Below the pieces are notes generated by a model. It saw nothing but the letters and a program-made list of their open reading frames with translations, was not told the origin of the DNA and made no database searches. Position numbers and translations under genes: made by a program. A stretch of 64,000 nucleotides of DNA from Methanofollis sp. UBA420 (GTDB taxonomy: Archaea; Halobacteriota; Methanomicrobia; Methanomicrobiales; Methanofollaceae): contig NZ_DAGX01000002.1 in NCBI RefSeq assembly GCF_002498315.1, positions 188,808 through 252,807 of the forward strand. The letters run 5' to 3'. Of this stretch, positions 50,793 to 60,752 are shown piece after piece. Position 1 is the stretch's first letter; each line of letters begins with the position of its first letter.

Positions 50793-51130
50793 CCAAGGGC
50801 GGAATCAATCTCTTTTTTTATCTGCGGTAGAGAGACGCGGCCGACAGGGGTGAGTTTCCCGTTCACCAGGACGATCGGGATAGGGGGCTGGTGCTCTTCG
50901 ACGATCTGCTGCACGTAGTCGGGGACGCCCTTGTCGAGGAGAGTGAGCGTCACGTCCACCTTCCCGCCATACTCCTCTAAAAGAGCCTCTTTCAGGGCCT
51001 CAGTTGCGTCCACGAGTTTCCCCGAGAGGTAACATTTTTTGAGGCCGCAAGAGCGCTCCTCATTGCAGGGGAAGGGGCTGCACTCCCCATACGAAAACCC
51101 GATGATCTCGATGTGGGCATGGTCTGCCAT
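50780..51130 (-). CDS. Hypothetical thioredoxin-like Cys-rich protein
   Basis: 116 residues (132 if started at ATG 51178). The N-terminal region holds several cysteines (GECSPFPCNEERSCGLKKCY), and the rest alternates strands and helices (KVDVTLTLLDKGVPDYVQQI, PIPIVLVNGKLTPVG) like a thioredoxin-fold protein. Function unknown; a redox role is inferred. Convergent with the carbonic anhydrase gene. Confidence 0.6.
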   Translation of the reverse strand: MADHAHIEIIGFSYGECSPFPCNEERSCGLKKCYLSGKLVDATEALKEALLEEYGGKVDVTLTLLDKGVPDYVQQIVEEHQPPIPIVLVNGKLTPVGRVSLPQIKKEIDSALGQAI

Positions 51131-51193
51131 GCCTTCAGTGTTTGATCCGGGCCAATATGAGCATTTGTTCTGTGCCATGGGCAGCGGCCCGGA

Positions 51194-52081
51194 TCATCTC
51201 CCCGCTCTGGCGATCAGGGCCCGCAACTCCGCGCGCACGCCCGCCTCTCTCCCGGCCGTCGCTCTGATATCGCTCACCGCGTCGGCCCCGTCGACACGCA
51301 CCTCCCCGAGCATCTCCGCACCGATGAACCGAAAAAACGACCCGACCACCCGGCTGACGCAGACGAAGTTCTCCGCGCCTTTCCGGCCGGCGACAGCGCA
51401 GAGGATGCCTGCCTGCCTGCCGGTTTCCCCGCCGGCCAGCACGCGCCCGGCGCGGTACGCCTGACACCGGTCGATCACCACCTTCAGCGCGGCCGGCACA
51501 GTCTCGGTGTACACCGGCGTGCAGACGATGACCAGCCCTGCCTCTGCGAGAGCGCGGTCTATCGCGGGCATGTCGTCCGGGATCACACACCTGCCGGCAT
51601 TATAACACCGGAAACATCCCGTGCACGGTTCGATGCGCATCTCAGCCGGATAGAGGGTCTCGCACCGCATTCCCGCGTCCCGGCAGGCATCGGCCGCCCA
51701 CCCGGCCAGGATGGCCGAGTTCCCGTACAGCCGTGGACTCCCCTGGATGATCACCGCCGCCTCAGGTCTATGGGGCGGCAGAGGCCGAACCACAGGTTCG
51801 GGTGGATGGAGGACGAAGGTGTCAGGACGCCCGGGCAGTTCCTGCCTGAGGCGGTGGAAGGCCGTGAGCGCCACACTCTCCGCGGTCTGTGGGTTGGCCG
51901 GCGGGTACTCGTAGGTATTTGTCAGGTAGGTATAGAGGACAGTGTCCCCTCTCCTGAACTCGAGGGTGTACCTGACCATGCCGGGGTATGCCGCCGAGAG
52001 ATCCTCTCCTTTCAGGACAAGCACGCCAGGCGTCCCATCCACGACGATCTCAGCCGAACGGAGAACCCATGCGCCGTGCAT
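51194..52081 (-). CDS. Iron-sulfur flavoprotein with N-terminal extension
   Basis: 295 residues. Residues ~108-290 form an FMN-binding flavodoxin-like domain (AVIIQGSPRLYGNSAILAGW, IVCTPVYTETVPAALKVVID). It has the compact 4Fe-4S motif of methanogen iron-sulfur flavoproteins: Cys153, 156, 159 and 165 (CTGCFRCYNAGRC). Residues 1-107 are an extra domain of strands and helix (VRYTLEFRRGDTVLYTYLT) that I do not recognise. It may reduce oxygen or peroxide using ferredoxin electrons. Start ATG 52081. Confidence 0.82.
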   Translation of the reverse strand: MHGAWVLRSAEIVVDGTPGVLVLKGEDLSAAYPGMVRYTLEFRRGDTVLYTYLTNTYEYPPANPQTAESVALTAFHRLRQELPGRPDTFVLHPPEPVVRPLPPHRPEAAVIIQGSPRLYGNSAILAGWAADACRDAGMRCETLYPAEMRIEPCTGCFRCYNAGRCVIPDDMPAIDRALAEAGLVIVCTPVYTETVPAALKVVIDRCQAYRAGRVLAGGETGRQAGILCAVAGRKGAENFVCVSRVVGSFFRFIGAEMLGEVRVDGADAVSDIRATAGREAGVRAELRALIARAGR

Positions 52082-52195
52082 CTGCTACTCCCGGTGGAGA
52101 AAAGGACATGACCATATATATGCCTTCCCGGAAGGGAGATGCCGTCACGGTCACTAGCGTTAATAAGGTACGCGGCGCATTGAATATGGTAATTC

Positions 52196-53251
52196 ATGAA
52201 GGCGGTTCTGGGTCTAGAAGACGGCGAATTTGTTGTAGGAGAGGGATTTGGTGCAGAGGGGTCCTGTTCCGGGGAATTGGTCTTTACCACCCAGATGACC
52301 GGGTATATGGAGGCACTGACCGACCCGAGCTATCAGGGACAGATCCTCATGTTCACCTTCCCGCTCATCGGGAATTATGGTGTAGATCACCATAATTTCC
52401 AGAGTCCGATCGTGCATTCTCTCGGGTGCGTCACCCGGGAAGTCTGCACGCATCCAACAGTAAAACCATCAATCATCGACTTTTTTGAAGAAAACGGCTT
52501 GTATGGGATCACCGGCGTCGACACCCGGCGGCTCACCATCAAGACACGGCAGCACGGCACCATGCGGGCGGCCGTCATCGTCGGGAGCGACGACGGAGAG
52601 GAAGCGGTGAAGATGGCCCGTTCGGCCCCGGACATCGCGGCGCAGGACCTCTTCCCTCAGGTCTCCTGCAAGGAACCCTTCCACATCCCGGGTCCCGGGA
52701 AGCGGATCGCGGTCATCGACCTCGGTATCAAGAAAAACATCGCGGTCAGCCTGCAGAAACGCGGCGCCGACCTCTATGTCTACCCGTACAATGCCACGCC
52801 GGCCGAGATCGACAGGTGCGACCCCGAGGCGATCTTCATCACCAACGGCCCCGGCGACCCGAAGCAGGCGAAAGACGCCATCGCCGCGGTGAAACACTAC
52901 CTCGGCGAACTCCCGGTCTTCGGGATCTGCATGGGCAACCAGGTCACGGCCCTTGCCCTCGGTGCTGAGACCTACAAGATGAAGTTCGGCCACCGCGGTT
53001 CCAACCAGCCGGTCAGGCATATGAACGGCTCGATCTACATCACCACGCAGAACCACGGCTTTGCCGTGGACGGCGACACCCTGCCGGAAGGCTGCCGCGT
53101 CGCCTACGAGAACGTGAACGACGGCACCCTCGAGGGCTTCTGCAACGACGACCTCGACGTGCTCTGCGTCCAGTTCCACCCCGAGGCCCATGGCGGGCCG
53201 CACGATACCGAACGTCCCATCTTTGACCTGATGTACAGGAGGATTGCCTGA
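52196..53251 (+). CDS. carA: Carbamoyl-phosphate synthase small subunit
   Basis: 351 residues. It supplies ammonia from glutamine to CarB for arginine and pyrimidine synthesis. The class I amidotransferase nucleophile is Cys245 (PVFGICMGNQVTALAL), with His/Glu in VQFHPEAHGGPHDT. A TATA-like TTAATAAGG near 52160 implies a short leader. The stop overlaps the carB ATG by 1 base. Confidence 0.96.
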   Translation: MKAVLGLEDGEFVVGEGFGAEGSCSGELVFTTQMTGYMEALTDPSYQGQILMFTFPLIGNYGVDHHNFQSPIVHSLGCVTREVCTHPTVKPSIIDFFEENGLYGITGVDTRRLTIKTRQHGTMRAAVIVGSDDGEEAVKMARSAPDIAAQDLFPQVSCKEPFHIPGPGKRIAVIDLGIKKNIAVSLQKRGADLYVYPYNATPAEIDRCDPEAIFITNGPGDPKQAKDAIAAVKHYLGELPVFGICMGNQVTALALGAETYKMKFGHRGSNQPVRHMNGSIYITTQNHGFAVDGDTLPEGCRVAYENVNDGTLEGFCNDDLDVLCVQFHPEAHGGPHDTERPIFDLMYRRIA

Positions 53252-56200
53252 TGCCGAAGAATCCGAAGATTAAAAAGGCCCTGATCATCGGGTCAGGGCC
53301 CATCCAGATCGGACAGGCCGCCGAGTTCGACTTCTCGGGCTCGCAGGCCTGCCGCGCCCTGCGCGAGGAAGGCGTCGAGGTGGTCCTTGTCAACTCCAAC
53401 CCGGCGACGATCCAGACCGACCCCGAAATGGCGGAGCGGGTCTATATCGAGCCCCTCAAAGCAGAGATCATTGCAAAGATCATCAAGAAAGAGAAGCCCG
53501 ACGGGATCCTCTCGGGCATGGGCGGCCAGACCGGCCTCAACCTCACCGCCGAACTCGCTGAGATCGGCGCACTCGACGGCGTCGAGATCCTGGGCACCCC
53601 CCTCGAAGCGATCTACCAGGGCGAGGACAGGGAGAAGTTCAAGGAACTGATGAACGAGATCGGGGAACCCGTCCCGAAGAGCATGATCCTGGAACATATC
53701 GAGGATCTGGACGCGGCTCTGGCCGAGGTCGGCCTCCCCGCGATCATCAGGCCTGCCTACACCCTTGGCGGTGCGGGCGGCGGCATCGCCCACACCCCCG
53801 AAGAACTGCGGCGCATCGTGGAAGTCGGCCTCAACCGCTCCCGCATCCACCAGGTGCTCATCGAAGAGTCGGTGATGGGCTGGAAGGAGATCGAATTCGA
53901 GGTTATGCGCGACGCCGCCGACACTTGCATCATCATCTGCGGCATGGAAAACGTCGACCCCATGGGCGTCCATACGGGAGAATCCGTTGTCGTGGCCCCG
54001 ATCCTCACCCTGCGCGATGACGAGTTCCAGATGATGCGTTCCGCGGCGATCAAGATCATCAGGGCCCTCAATGTGCAGGGCGGCTGTAATATCCAGTTCG
54101 CCTTCAAGGAGGGGGACTACAGGGTCATCGAGGTCAACCCCCGCGTCTCCCGCTCCTCTGCCCTCGCCTCCAAGGCGACAGGCTACCCGATCGCACGGGT
54201 CGCCTCAAAGATCGCCATCGGCCTGCGCCTCGATGAGATCCTGAACTCGGTCACCGGCATGACCCCGGCATCCTTCGAGCCCTCGATCGACTATGTCGTC
54301 GTAAAAGTGCCGCGCTGGCCCTTCGACAAGTTCAAGACGGCCGACAGGACGCTCACCACGGCGATGAAGTCCACCGGCGAGGTCATGGCCATCGGCAGGA
54401 ATCTCGAGGAGGCCTTCAAGAAGGCCCTCCGCTCCCTGGACTCGGACATGCGGGAGCACACCAACCAGAACGAGATCAGGATGATCCTGACCAGCCCGAC
54501 AGACGAGCGTTTTGGCTGCCTCTTCGATGCCTTCAGGCAGGGCATGACCGTCGACGAGATCGCGGCGATGACAAAGATCACTCCCTTCTTCCTGGAGAAG
54601 ATCGAGCACCTCGTCAGGACCGAGAAGAAACTGAAGGAGAACTTCGAGGAAGGGGACATCAGAACCGCAAAGAGGCTCGGCTTCTCGAACACAGAGATCG
54701 CCGAACTCACCGGCCTCCCCGTGGACGAGGTCGAGAAAGAGGCAGGCAGGCCCACCTACAAGATGGTCGACACCTGCGCCGCCGAGTTCCCGGCAAAGAC
54801 GCCATACCTCTACTCCACCTGGGAGGACGAGAACGAAAATCTCCACGACACACGCAGGAAGGTGCTCATCCTCGGTTCGGGCCCGATCAGGATCGGACAG
54901 GGGATCGAGTTCGACTACTGCACCGTTCACGCGGTCCAGGCCGTCAGGGACGAGGGCGTCGCGGTCCACATCGTCAACAACAACCCTGAAACTGTTTCCA
55001 CCGACTTTGACACCTCGGACAGGCTCTTCTTCGAGCCGATGCAGCTCGAAGACGTTGTCAATGTCCTGGTCAACGACGACTACGACGGCGTGATGGTCCA
55101 GTTCGGCGGCCAGAACTCGGTGAACCTGGCCATCCCCCTTGAGCAGGAGATCGCAAAGCGCGGCCTCAAGACGAAGATCTTCGGCACCTCCCCTGACGCG
55201 ATGGACATGGCCGAGGACCGCGACCGGTTCAGCGTCCTCCTCGACCGTCTCGGTATCCCCTCGGCTCCGAACGCCTCCGCACATTCGGAGACCGAAGCAC
55301 GGAAGATCGCACGGGATATCGGCTACCCTGTGCTCGTCCGCCCGAGTTACGTCCTCGGAGGCAGGGCGATGGAGATCGTCCACGACGAGGTCGAACTCGA
55401 TAGTTACATGAAGGAGGCTGTCAGGGTCTCCAGGCAGCACCCGGTGCTCATCGACCGCTTCCTCCAGGACGCCTACGAACTCGACGTCGACGCGGTCTGT
55501 GACGGCGACGAGGTGCTCATCGGCGGGGTGATGGAGCATATCGAGGAGGCCGGCGTCCACTCGGGCGACTCGGCCTGCGTCATCCCAACGCAGTCCCTCT
55601 CGCAGTCGGTGATCGACCGCGTGAAAGACTACACCCGGCGGATCGCCCTGGAGATGGGAGTCGTCGGCCTGATCAATATTCAACTTGCGGTGAAGGACGA
55701 CACCGTCTATGTGCTGGAGGCGAACCCGCGGGCAAGCAGGACTGTGCCCTTCGTCTCGAAGGCGACAGGCCTGCCGATTGCAAAGATCGCCGCAAAGGTG
55801 ATGATGGGCAGGAAGTTGCACGACCTCGGGTATCAGGAAAAGACCATCTCTCATGTCGCCGTCAAGGAGGTGCTCCTCCCCTTCAACAAACTCCCGGGCG
55901 TCGACACCGTCCTCGGCCCTGAGATGAAGAGCACCGGCGAGGTCATGGGCATCGACTACGACTTCGGCCGGGCCTACTACAAGGCCTGCCTGGCCGCGGA
56001 CAACGACCTGCCCCTCAGGGGCAATGTCTTCATCTCGGTGCCAGACGACCAGAAGGAAGCGATCGTCCCGATCGCAAAGAAACTCTCCGACCTCGGGCTC
56101 GTCCTCTACGGCACCGGCGGCACGGCCGAGTATCTCATCCAGTCCGGCATCGACGTGAAGATGGTCAGGAAGGTCCAGGAAGGTTCCCCCAATGTCATCG

Positions 56201-56418
56201 ACATGATGCGCAAAGGTGAGATCAGCCTGATCATCAACACCCCGGCAGACAAGCAGTCCCGGCAGGACCACTACGCGATCATGCGGGTCGCGGTGGACTA
56301 CTCTGTGCCCTATATCACCACCCTCTCTGCGGCCGAGGCTGCGGCGCGGGCGATCGAGGTGATGAAGCACGAGGAGATCACCATCGAGCCCCTGAACCAC
56401 TACCTGGGGAAGGCATAA
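53251..56418 (+). CDS. carB: Carbamoyl-phosphate synthase large subunit
   Basis: 1055 residues with the duplicated ATP-grasp halves. The first has KKALIIGSGPIQIGQAAEFD and RPAYTLGGAGGGIA, the second KVLILGSGPIRIGQGIEFDY and RPSYVLGGRAMEIV. A C-terminal regulatory MGS-like domain (IPIAKKLSDLGLVLYGTGGT) completes the enzyme. Normal length. Followed by a T6 run. Confidence 0.97.
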   Translation: MPKNPKIKKALIIGSGPIQIGQAAEFDFSGSQACRALREEGVEVVLVNSNPATIQTDPEMAERVYIEPLKAEIIAKIIKKEKPDGILSGMGGQTGLNLTAELAEIGALDGVEILGTPLEAIYQGEDREKFKELMNEIGEPVPKSMILEHIEDLDAALAEVGLPAIIRPAYTLGGAGGGIAHTPEELRRIVEVGLNRSRIHQVLIEESVMGWKEIEFEVMRDAADTCIIICGMENVDPMGVHTGESVVVAPILTLRDDEFQMMRSAAIKIIRALNVQGGCNIQFAFKEGDYRVIEVNPRVSRSSALASKATGYPIARVASKIAIGLRLDEILNSVTGMTPASFEPSIDYVVVKVPRWPFDKFKTADRTLTTAMKSTGEVMAIGRNLEEAFKKALRSLDSDMREHTNQNEIRMILTSPTDERFGCLFDAFRQGMTVDEIAAMTKITPFFLEKIEHLVRTEKKLKENFEEGDIRTAKRLGFSNTEIAELTGLPVDEVEKEAGRPTYKMVDTCAAEFPAKTPYLYSTWEDENENLHDTRRKVLILGSGPIRIGQGIEFDYCTVHAVQAVRDEGVAVHIVNNNPETVSTDFDTSDRLFFEPMQLEDVVNVLVNDDYDGVMVQFGGQNSVNLAIPLEQEIAKRGLKTKIFGTSPDAMDMAEDRDRFSVLLDRLGIPSAPNASAHSETEARKIARDIGYPVLVRPSYVLGGRAMEIVHDEVELDSYMKEAVRVSRQHPVLIDRFLQDAYELDVDAVCDGDEVLIGGVMEHIEEAGVHSGDSACVIPTQSLSQSVIDRVKDYTRRIALEMGVVGLINIQLAVKDDTVYVLEANPRASRTVPFVSKATGLPIAKIAAKVMMGRKLHDLGYQEKTISHVAVKEVLLPFNKLPGVDTVLGPEMKSTGEVMGIDYDFGRAYYKACLAADNDLPLRGNVFISVPDDQKEAIVPIAKKLSDLGLVLYGTGGTAEYLIQSGIDVKMVRKVQEGSPNVIDMMRKGEISLIINTPADKQSRQDHYAIMRVAVDYSVPYITTLSAAEAAARAIEVMKHEEITIEPLNHYLGKA

Positions 56419-56471
56419 ACTCCCCTTTTTTCCCGCGGCCCCAGGCATAATGTTTAAAAATATTTGAATTG

Positions 56472-56504
56472 CTGATTGTGCAGGTAATCTGCACCCATAA
56501 TCAG
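56472..56504. promoter_or_regulatory. Extended inverted repeat upstream of the PKD protein gene
   Basis: CTGATT-GTGCAG-GTAAT-CTGCAC, then CCAT and AATCAG: two nested 6-bp arms, in the 225-base spacer after carB. Possible operator or leader hairpin; an AT-rich TATA-like ATGTTTAAAAATATTTG lies just before it. Confidence 0.4.
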
Positions 56505-56643
56505 AATGACGGCATAATCTCCACAATTTTGCCTCCGGACACAGCGCAAGATTTATCATTTTTCATCCCCTATGCCCGGCCGTAGGGGCGGCATATTTCA
56601 CGCTCCATTCGTCATAACCCCCCAGAAAAGAAGGAGGGACAGA

Positions 56644-59091
56644 ATGAAAGATAGATCAAAGGATAAGAGGGCACATCGCCCTCTGGCGATCTGTATCGCC
56701 ATCCCGCTGCTGCTCATGCTGGCCGGGACGGCCGCGGCAACAGGCATGCCCGACGTCCTCTGGGAGAGGACATTCGACTCAGGGCTGAACGACTTTGGCA
56801 ACGGCCTCCAGGAAACCGGCGACGGCGGTTTTGTCCTTGCCGGGAAGGAGCAGAACTGCACGACGAGCGACATGCTCCTGCTGCGGACCGACAGAAACGG
56901 CACCGTCCTCTGGAACAGGACCTATGACTATGGCATCTATGATACGGCGAACGCCGTGCGGGTGACGCCGGACGGCGGGTACATCCTGGCAGGCTATGGA
57001 CAGACAGAGATCGGGGGCGTGCAGGCCGACGGCATGATGATGGTCAGGACCAACAGTGCGGGGACGCCACTCTGGACAGGACCGACCGGGAACATCAGCC
57101 CCACATGGGAAGAAGCGAAGGACATCCGGGTCTGCGATGACGGCGGTTTCGTCCTGACCGGACGGGACAACCCGGAGAGCGGGCCGGGCGCGGCATACCT
57201 TGTCAGGACCAACGAGACCGGGGAGGTGGAGTGGTCGGCACGGTTCCTGAGGATGTATGACGACGCCGGGTACTCGGTCCTCCAGACCGACGACGGAGGT
57301 TATCTGGTCGCGGGCACATCTGCCGACCCGGTCAACGGGACCGTGGACGCATTCCTGAGAAAGACGAACGAGACCGGCGCTCTCCTCTGGGAGCAGTATT
57401 ATGCGGCGCGCGATCTGCAATGGCCCGCACAGGGTGCAAAGGGAGACTTCCAGGCCGTGAAGGTGCTCCAGACCGCCGACGGCGGATACGCCCTCACGGG
57501 CAAGACCGTCTTCGAGCGGCCTGAGACGGCGGGCGCAGCACTCATCAAGACCGACGCCGAGGGCGAGGCCGCATGGTCGCGGTTCTACAACACCACCTGC
57601 ACGCAGGCTTTCTGGGCCGAGGACTTTGTCGAAACCTCCGACCGGGGCTTTGTCCTTGCATGCCACTTCGACCCGGTGGCAAACCCCCAGAACGTCATCT
57701 ACCTCATAAGGACGAATGAGACGGGAGAGATCACATGGCAGGACTTCTACTCTCTCGGCCTGCTTGAGAACGACCCGCACGCGATCATCCTGACCGAAGA
57801 CGGGGGATACGCGATCGGCGGGGAGAGCGGGATCTGCAAGGGACCGACCCTCTTCACAGGGTGCTCTCTCGACGCTTTCATCCTCAAGCTTGGAAAGGAA
57901 CCGCCCGGACCTCCGCCGTCGCAGCCCTTCTATGCAGACTTCGCAGCCTTCCCGCGGAGCGGCACCGCACCCCTGACCGTGCAGTTCATCGACCGCTCTG
58001 CCGGCGGGCCGACGACCTGGTCCTGGAACTTCGGGGACGGGGCAAAGTCGAATGAGCGTTACCCCGTCCACACCTTCACCAGGGCCGGGACGTACACCGT
58101 ATCCCTGACCATCTCCGACGGGAAGAGGAGCGACACCGAGACAAAGACCGGGTATATCACCGTCAGCGAGGAACACCTTCAGGCGAACCTCTCCTTCATT
58201 CCCGCGGAGTCCGCATTCCCTGAAGGGGAGAACAGGACCTTCGACGTGGTGATGGACAGGGCGGACAAGGGCGTCGCCTTCTACTCGCTGGCCATCGACC
58301 TCACCGACCGCCGCGTGGGCGAGATCGTGAAGGTCGAGATGCCCAAATGGCTGGGTACCAGGTTCATGGTCTCGCCGGTGCCTGCCGATTCGATTGTCGT
58401 TTCCGGAATCCGGGGCGGCACCGATCCGGGGACAGAGAGTATCACCCTCTGCAGGATCACGGTGCGCGGGGACGCCGGCGGTCAGAGCGACCTCGTCCTC
58501 GGCGGTGCGCAGGTCGTGGGACCCGGACTTGAGGACTATGTCCTTGAGACCGGGAAGGCGCGCCTCACGGTGACGACCACGCCGACACCACCGGCTGCAC
58601 TCGGCGCGAACTTCACGGCCGAACCCCTGAACGGCACCGCCCCGCTGGAGGTGGCCTTCACCGACACCTCGACGGGCACGCCCATCTCCTGGGCCTGGGC
58701 CTTCGGGGACGGGAACATCTCCACAGAGCCCGACCCGACACACACCTACGAGACGCCGGGGCTGTACACGGTGAACCTGACAGTCTCTGACGGAACGGCA
58801 TTCTCCTCCCTGGAGAGAACCGACTACATCAATGTCTCGGCACCGCTCAGGGCAAACTTCACGGCCGAACCCCTGAACGGCACGGCCCCGCTGGAGGTGA
58901 ACTTCACCGACACCTCGACAGGCACGCCTCTATCCTGGGCCTGGGTCTTCGGGGACGGGAACGTCTCCACAGAGCCCGACCCGACACACACCTACGAGTC
59001 GCCGGGGCTGTACACGGTGAACCTGACGGTCTCCGACATCGACGAGATGGACAACGAGACAAAGGTCAATTTCATTAACGTCACAGCATAG
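56644..59091 (+). CDS. Secreted PKD-domain surface protein
   Basis: 815 residues. The signal peptide is about residues 14-36 (LLLMLAGTAAA). Residues ~40-430 hold propeller-like repeats recurring as DGGYILAG/DGGFVLTG with RTNETGE turns. A PKD domain (about 455-520), a cohesin-like beta domain (about 525-640) and two more PKD domains (about 660-735 and 740-815) follow. The last two PKD units are almost identical in DNA (58600-58760 and 58850-59010), a recent duplication. No clear cell-wall anchor is visible. ATG 56644 follows AAGGAGGGACAG. Confidence 0.85.
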   Translation: MKDRSKDKRAHRPLAICIAIPLLLMLAGTAAATGMPDVLWERTFDSGLNDFGNGLQETGDGGFVLAGKEQNCTTSDMLLLRTDRNGTVLWNRTYDYGIYDTANAVRVTPDGGYILAGYGQTEIGGVQADGMMMVRTNSAGTPLWTGPTGNISPTWEEAKDIRVCDDGGFVLTGRDNPESGPGAAYLVRTNETGEVEWSARFLRMYDDAGYSVLQTDDGGYLVAGTSADPVNGTVDAFLRKTNETGALLWEQYYAARDLQWPAQGAKGDFQAVKVLQTADGGYALTGKTVFERPETAGAALIKTDAEGEAAWSRFYNTTCTQAFWAEDFVETSDRGFVLACHFDPVANPQNVIYLIRTNETGEITWQDFYSLGLLENDPHAIILTEDGGYAIGGESGICKGPTLFTGCSLDAFILKLGKEPPGPPPSQPFYADFAAFPRSGTAPLTVQFIDRSAGGPTTWSWNFGDGAKSNERYPVHTFTRAGTYTVSLTISDGKRSDTETKTGYITVSEEHLQANLSFIPAESAFPEGENRTFDVVMDRADKGVAFYSLAIDLTDRRVGEIVKVEMPKWLGTRFMVSPVPADSIVVSGIRGGTDPGTESITLCRITVRGDAGGQSDLVLGGAQVVGPGLEDYVLETGKARLTVTTTPTPPAALGANFTAEPLNGTAPLEVAFTDTSTGTPISWAWAFGDGNISTEPDPTHTYETPGLYTVNLTVSDGTAFSSLERTDYINVSAPLRANFTAEPLNGTAPLEVNFTDTSTGTPLSWAWVFGDGNVSTEPDPTHTYESPGLYTVNLTVSDIDEMDNETKVNFINVTA

Positions 59092-59299
59092 GGTCCGGGA
59101 AACCGGCCCCCTCAACGATTTTTTGCTGTCATTCTCCGGAGGAGGGACAGACAGCGCTCTCCCAGCGGGGCGACAGACCATTCCGCGGAGACGCACGGCC
59201 GGGAACCACAGGGCATTCCCCTGTCCAGAGATTTAAAAGTCTGGGAAGACCAACGGGTAGTAGGTATCTGCATACCATTTCATCATGGGAGCATCAGCA

Positions 59300-60487
59300 A
59301 TGGGAAAGGGAAAAGTTGTACTCGCCTATTCTGGCGGTCTTGACACGTCTATCTGCATCCCGCTCCTCAAGGAGCACTACGGCTACGACGAGGTCGTCAC
59401 CGTCGTCGTCGATGTCGGCCAGCCTGCACATGAGATCGAGGAGGGGTCGAAGAAGGGTGAGCGGCTCGCCGACCACCACTACACCATCGACGCGAAGGAC
59501 GCCTTCGTCGCGGAGCACATCTTCCGCGCGATCAAGGCGAACGGGAACTACGAGGGCTATCCGATGGGCACCGCCCTCGCCAGGCCCCTCATCGCCGAGG
59601 AGATCGTGAAGATCGCGAAGAAGGAGAATGCCGTCGCCATCGCCCACGGTTGCACGGGCAAGGGCAACGACCAGCTCCGCTTCGACTTCATCTTCCGCGC
59701 GAACGGTTTCGAGGTCGTCGCCCCGATCCGCGAGATGAACCTCACCCGTGAGTGGGAGATCGAGTACGCCGAGGAGCACGGCGTCCCGGTGCCGGTGAAG
59801 AAGGAGAAGCCCTGGTCCATCGACGAGAACTTCTGGTCCCGGAGCATTGAGGGCGGCAAGCTGGAAGACCCTGCCTTCCACCCGCCTGAAGAGATCTATG
59901 CCTGGACCGTCTCCCCGAAGGACGCACCGGACGAGCCCGAGACGATCACGATCGGCTTCGAGCAGGGCGTGCCCGTCTCCCTCAATGGGAAGGCGATGAA
60001 GGGCGGCGACCTGATCCGCGAGCTCAACGTCATCGCCGGCCGCCACGGCGTCGGCAGGAACGACATGATGGAGGACCGCATCCTCGGCCTCAAGGCCCGC
60101 GAGAACTACGAGCACCCGGCCGCGACCGTCCTCCTCACCGCCCACCACGACCTCGAACGTCTCGTCCTGACCCGGCAGGAACTCTCCTTCAAGCACGGCG
60201 TCGACGAGAAGTGGTCTGAAATGGCGTACATGGGCCTGGTCCACGAGCCCCTCTATGCCGCCCTCAACGCCTTCATCGACACGACGCAGGAGCGCGTCAC
60301 AGGCACGGTGGACTGTGTCCTCTTCAAGGGGAGCGTCCATGTCGCCGGGCGGAGTTCGCCGATGGCCCTCTATTCAAGCGACCTGGTCTCCTTCGACTCC
60401 CACACCATCGACCAGTGCGATGCGGTGGGCGTCTCGAAGTACTTCGGCATGCAGGCCCGCCTGCTGAAGCAGATCAGGAAGGAATAA
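59300..60487 (+). CDS. argG: Argininosuccinate synthase
   Basis: 395 residues (400 if ATG 59285 is used). It joins citrulline and aspartate with ATP. The PP-loop is VVLAYSGGLDTSICIPLL; other blocks are AHGCTGKGNDQLRFD and GRSSPMALYSSDLVSFD. A TATA-like ATTTAAAAG at 59231 lies upstream. Followed by T-rich sequence. Confidence 0.96.
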   Translation: MGKGKVVLAYSGGLDTSICIPLLKEHYGYDEVVTVVVDVGQPAHEIEEGSKKGERLADHHYTIDAKDAFVAEHIFRAIKANGNYEGYPMGTALARPLIAEEIVKIAKKENAVAIAHGCTGKGNDQLRFDFIFRANGFEVVAPIREMNLTREWEIEYAEEHGVPVPVKKEKPWSIDENFWSRSIEGGKLEDPAFHPPEEIYAWTVSPKDAPDEPETITIGFEQGVPVSLNGKAMKGGDLIRELNVIAGRHGVGRNDMMEDRILGLKARENYEHPAATVLLTAHHDLERLVLTRQELSFKHGVDEKWSEMAYMGLVHEPLYAALNAFIDTTQERVTGTVDCVLFKGSVHVAGRSSPMALYSSDLVSFDSHTIDQCDAVGVSKYFGMQARLLKQIRKE

Positions 60488-60547
60488 ATTTTCTTTTTTT
60501 TGAAGGGGGTTCAGGGAGTGGACCCTCAAGAGGATGCACGGATGCAC

Positions 60548-60633
60548 GGATCCACTGCCTTCCCCATACTGCCGCCGGCGGACTACGCCACCGGACCCCC
60601 GAATCAGGATAGGATCGGGGAAGAGAGAACAGG
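60548..60633 (-). repeat. Dispersed repeat, copy F (leading module only)
   Basis: Reverse complement carries CTTCCCCGATCCTATCCTG and a following TCGGGGGTCCGG as in copy A, plus GGGGAAGGCAGTGGATCC. The hairpin part of the element is missing. Confidence 0.55.
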
Positions 60634-60752
60634 AAATTCCCGATGAGGGACAACGAGGTGCGGCCATGTGTGGGCCTGCAATTCGATCCCACAGCGATCC
60701 ATTGTCGTCGCCGGCCGCACAGAGTCTCACGAAAAAAAGAGAGGCGATCCCC

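Noticed and set aside
54205..56559. 784-codon open frame antisense to carB
   Set aside because: Shadow of carB with no recognisable protein and no ribosome site.
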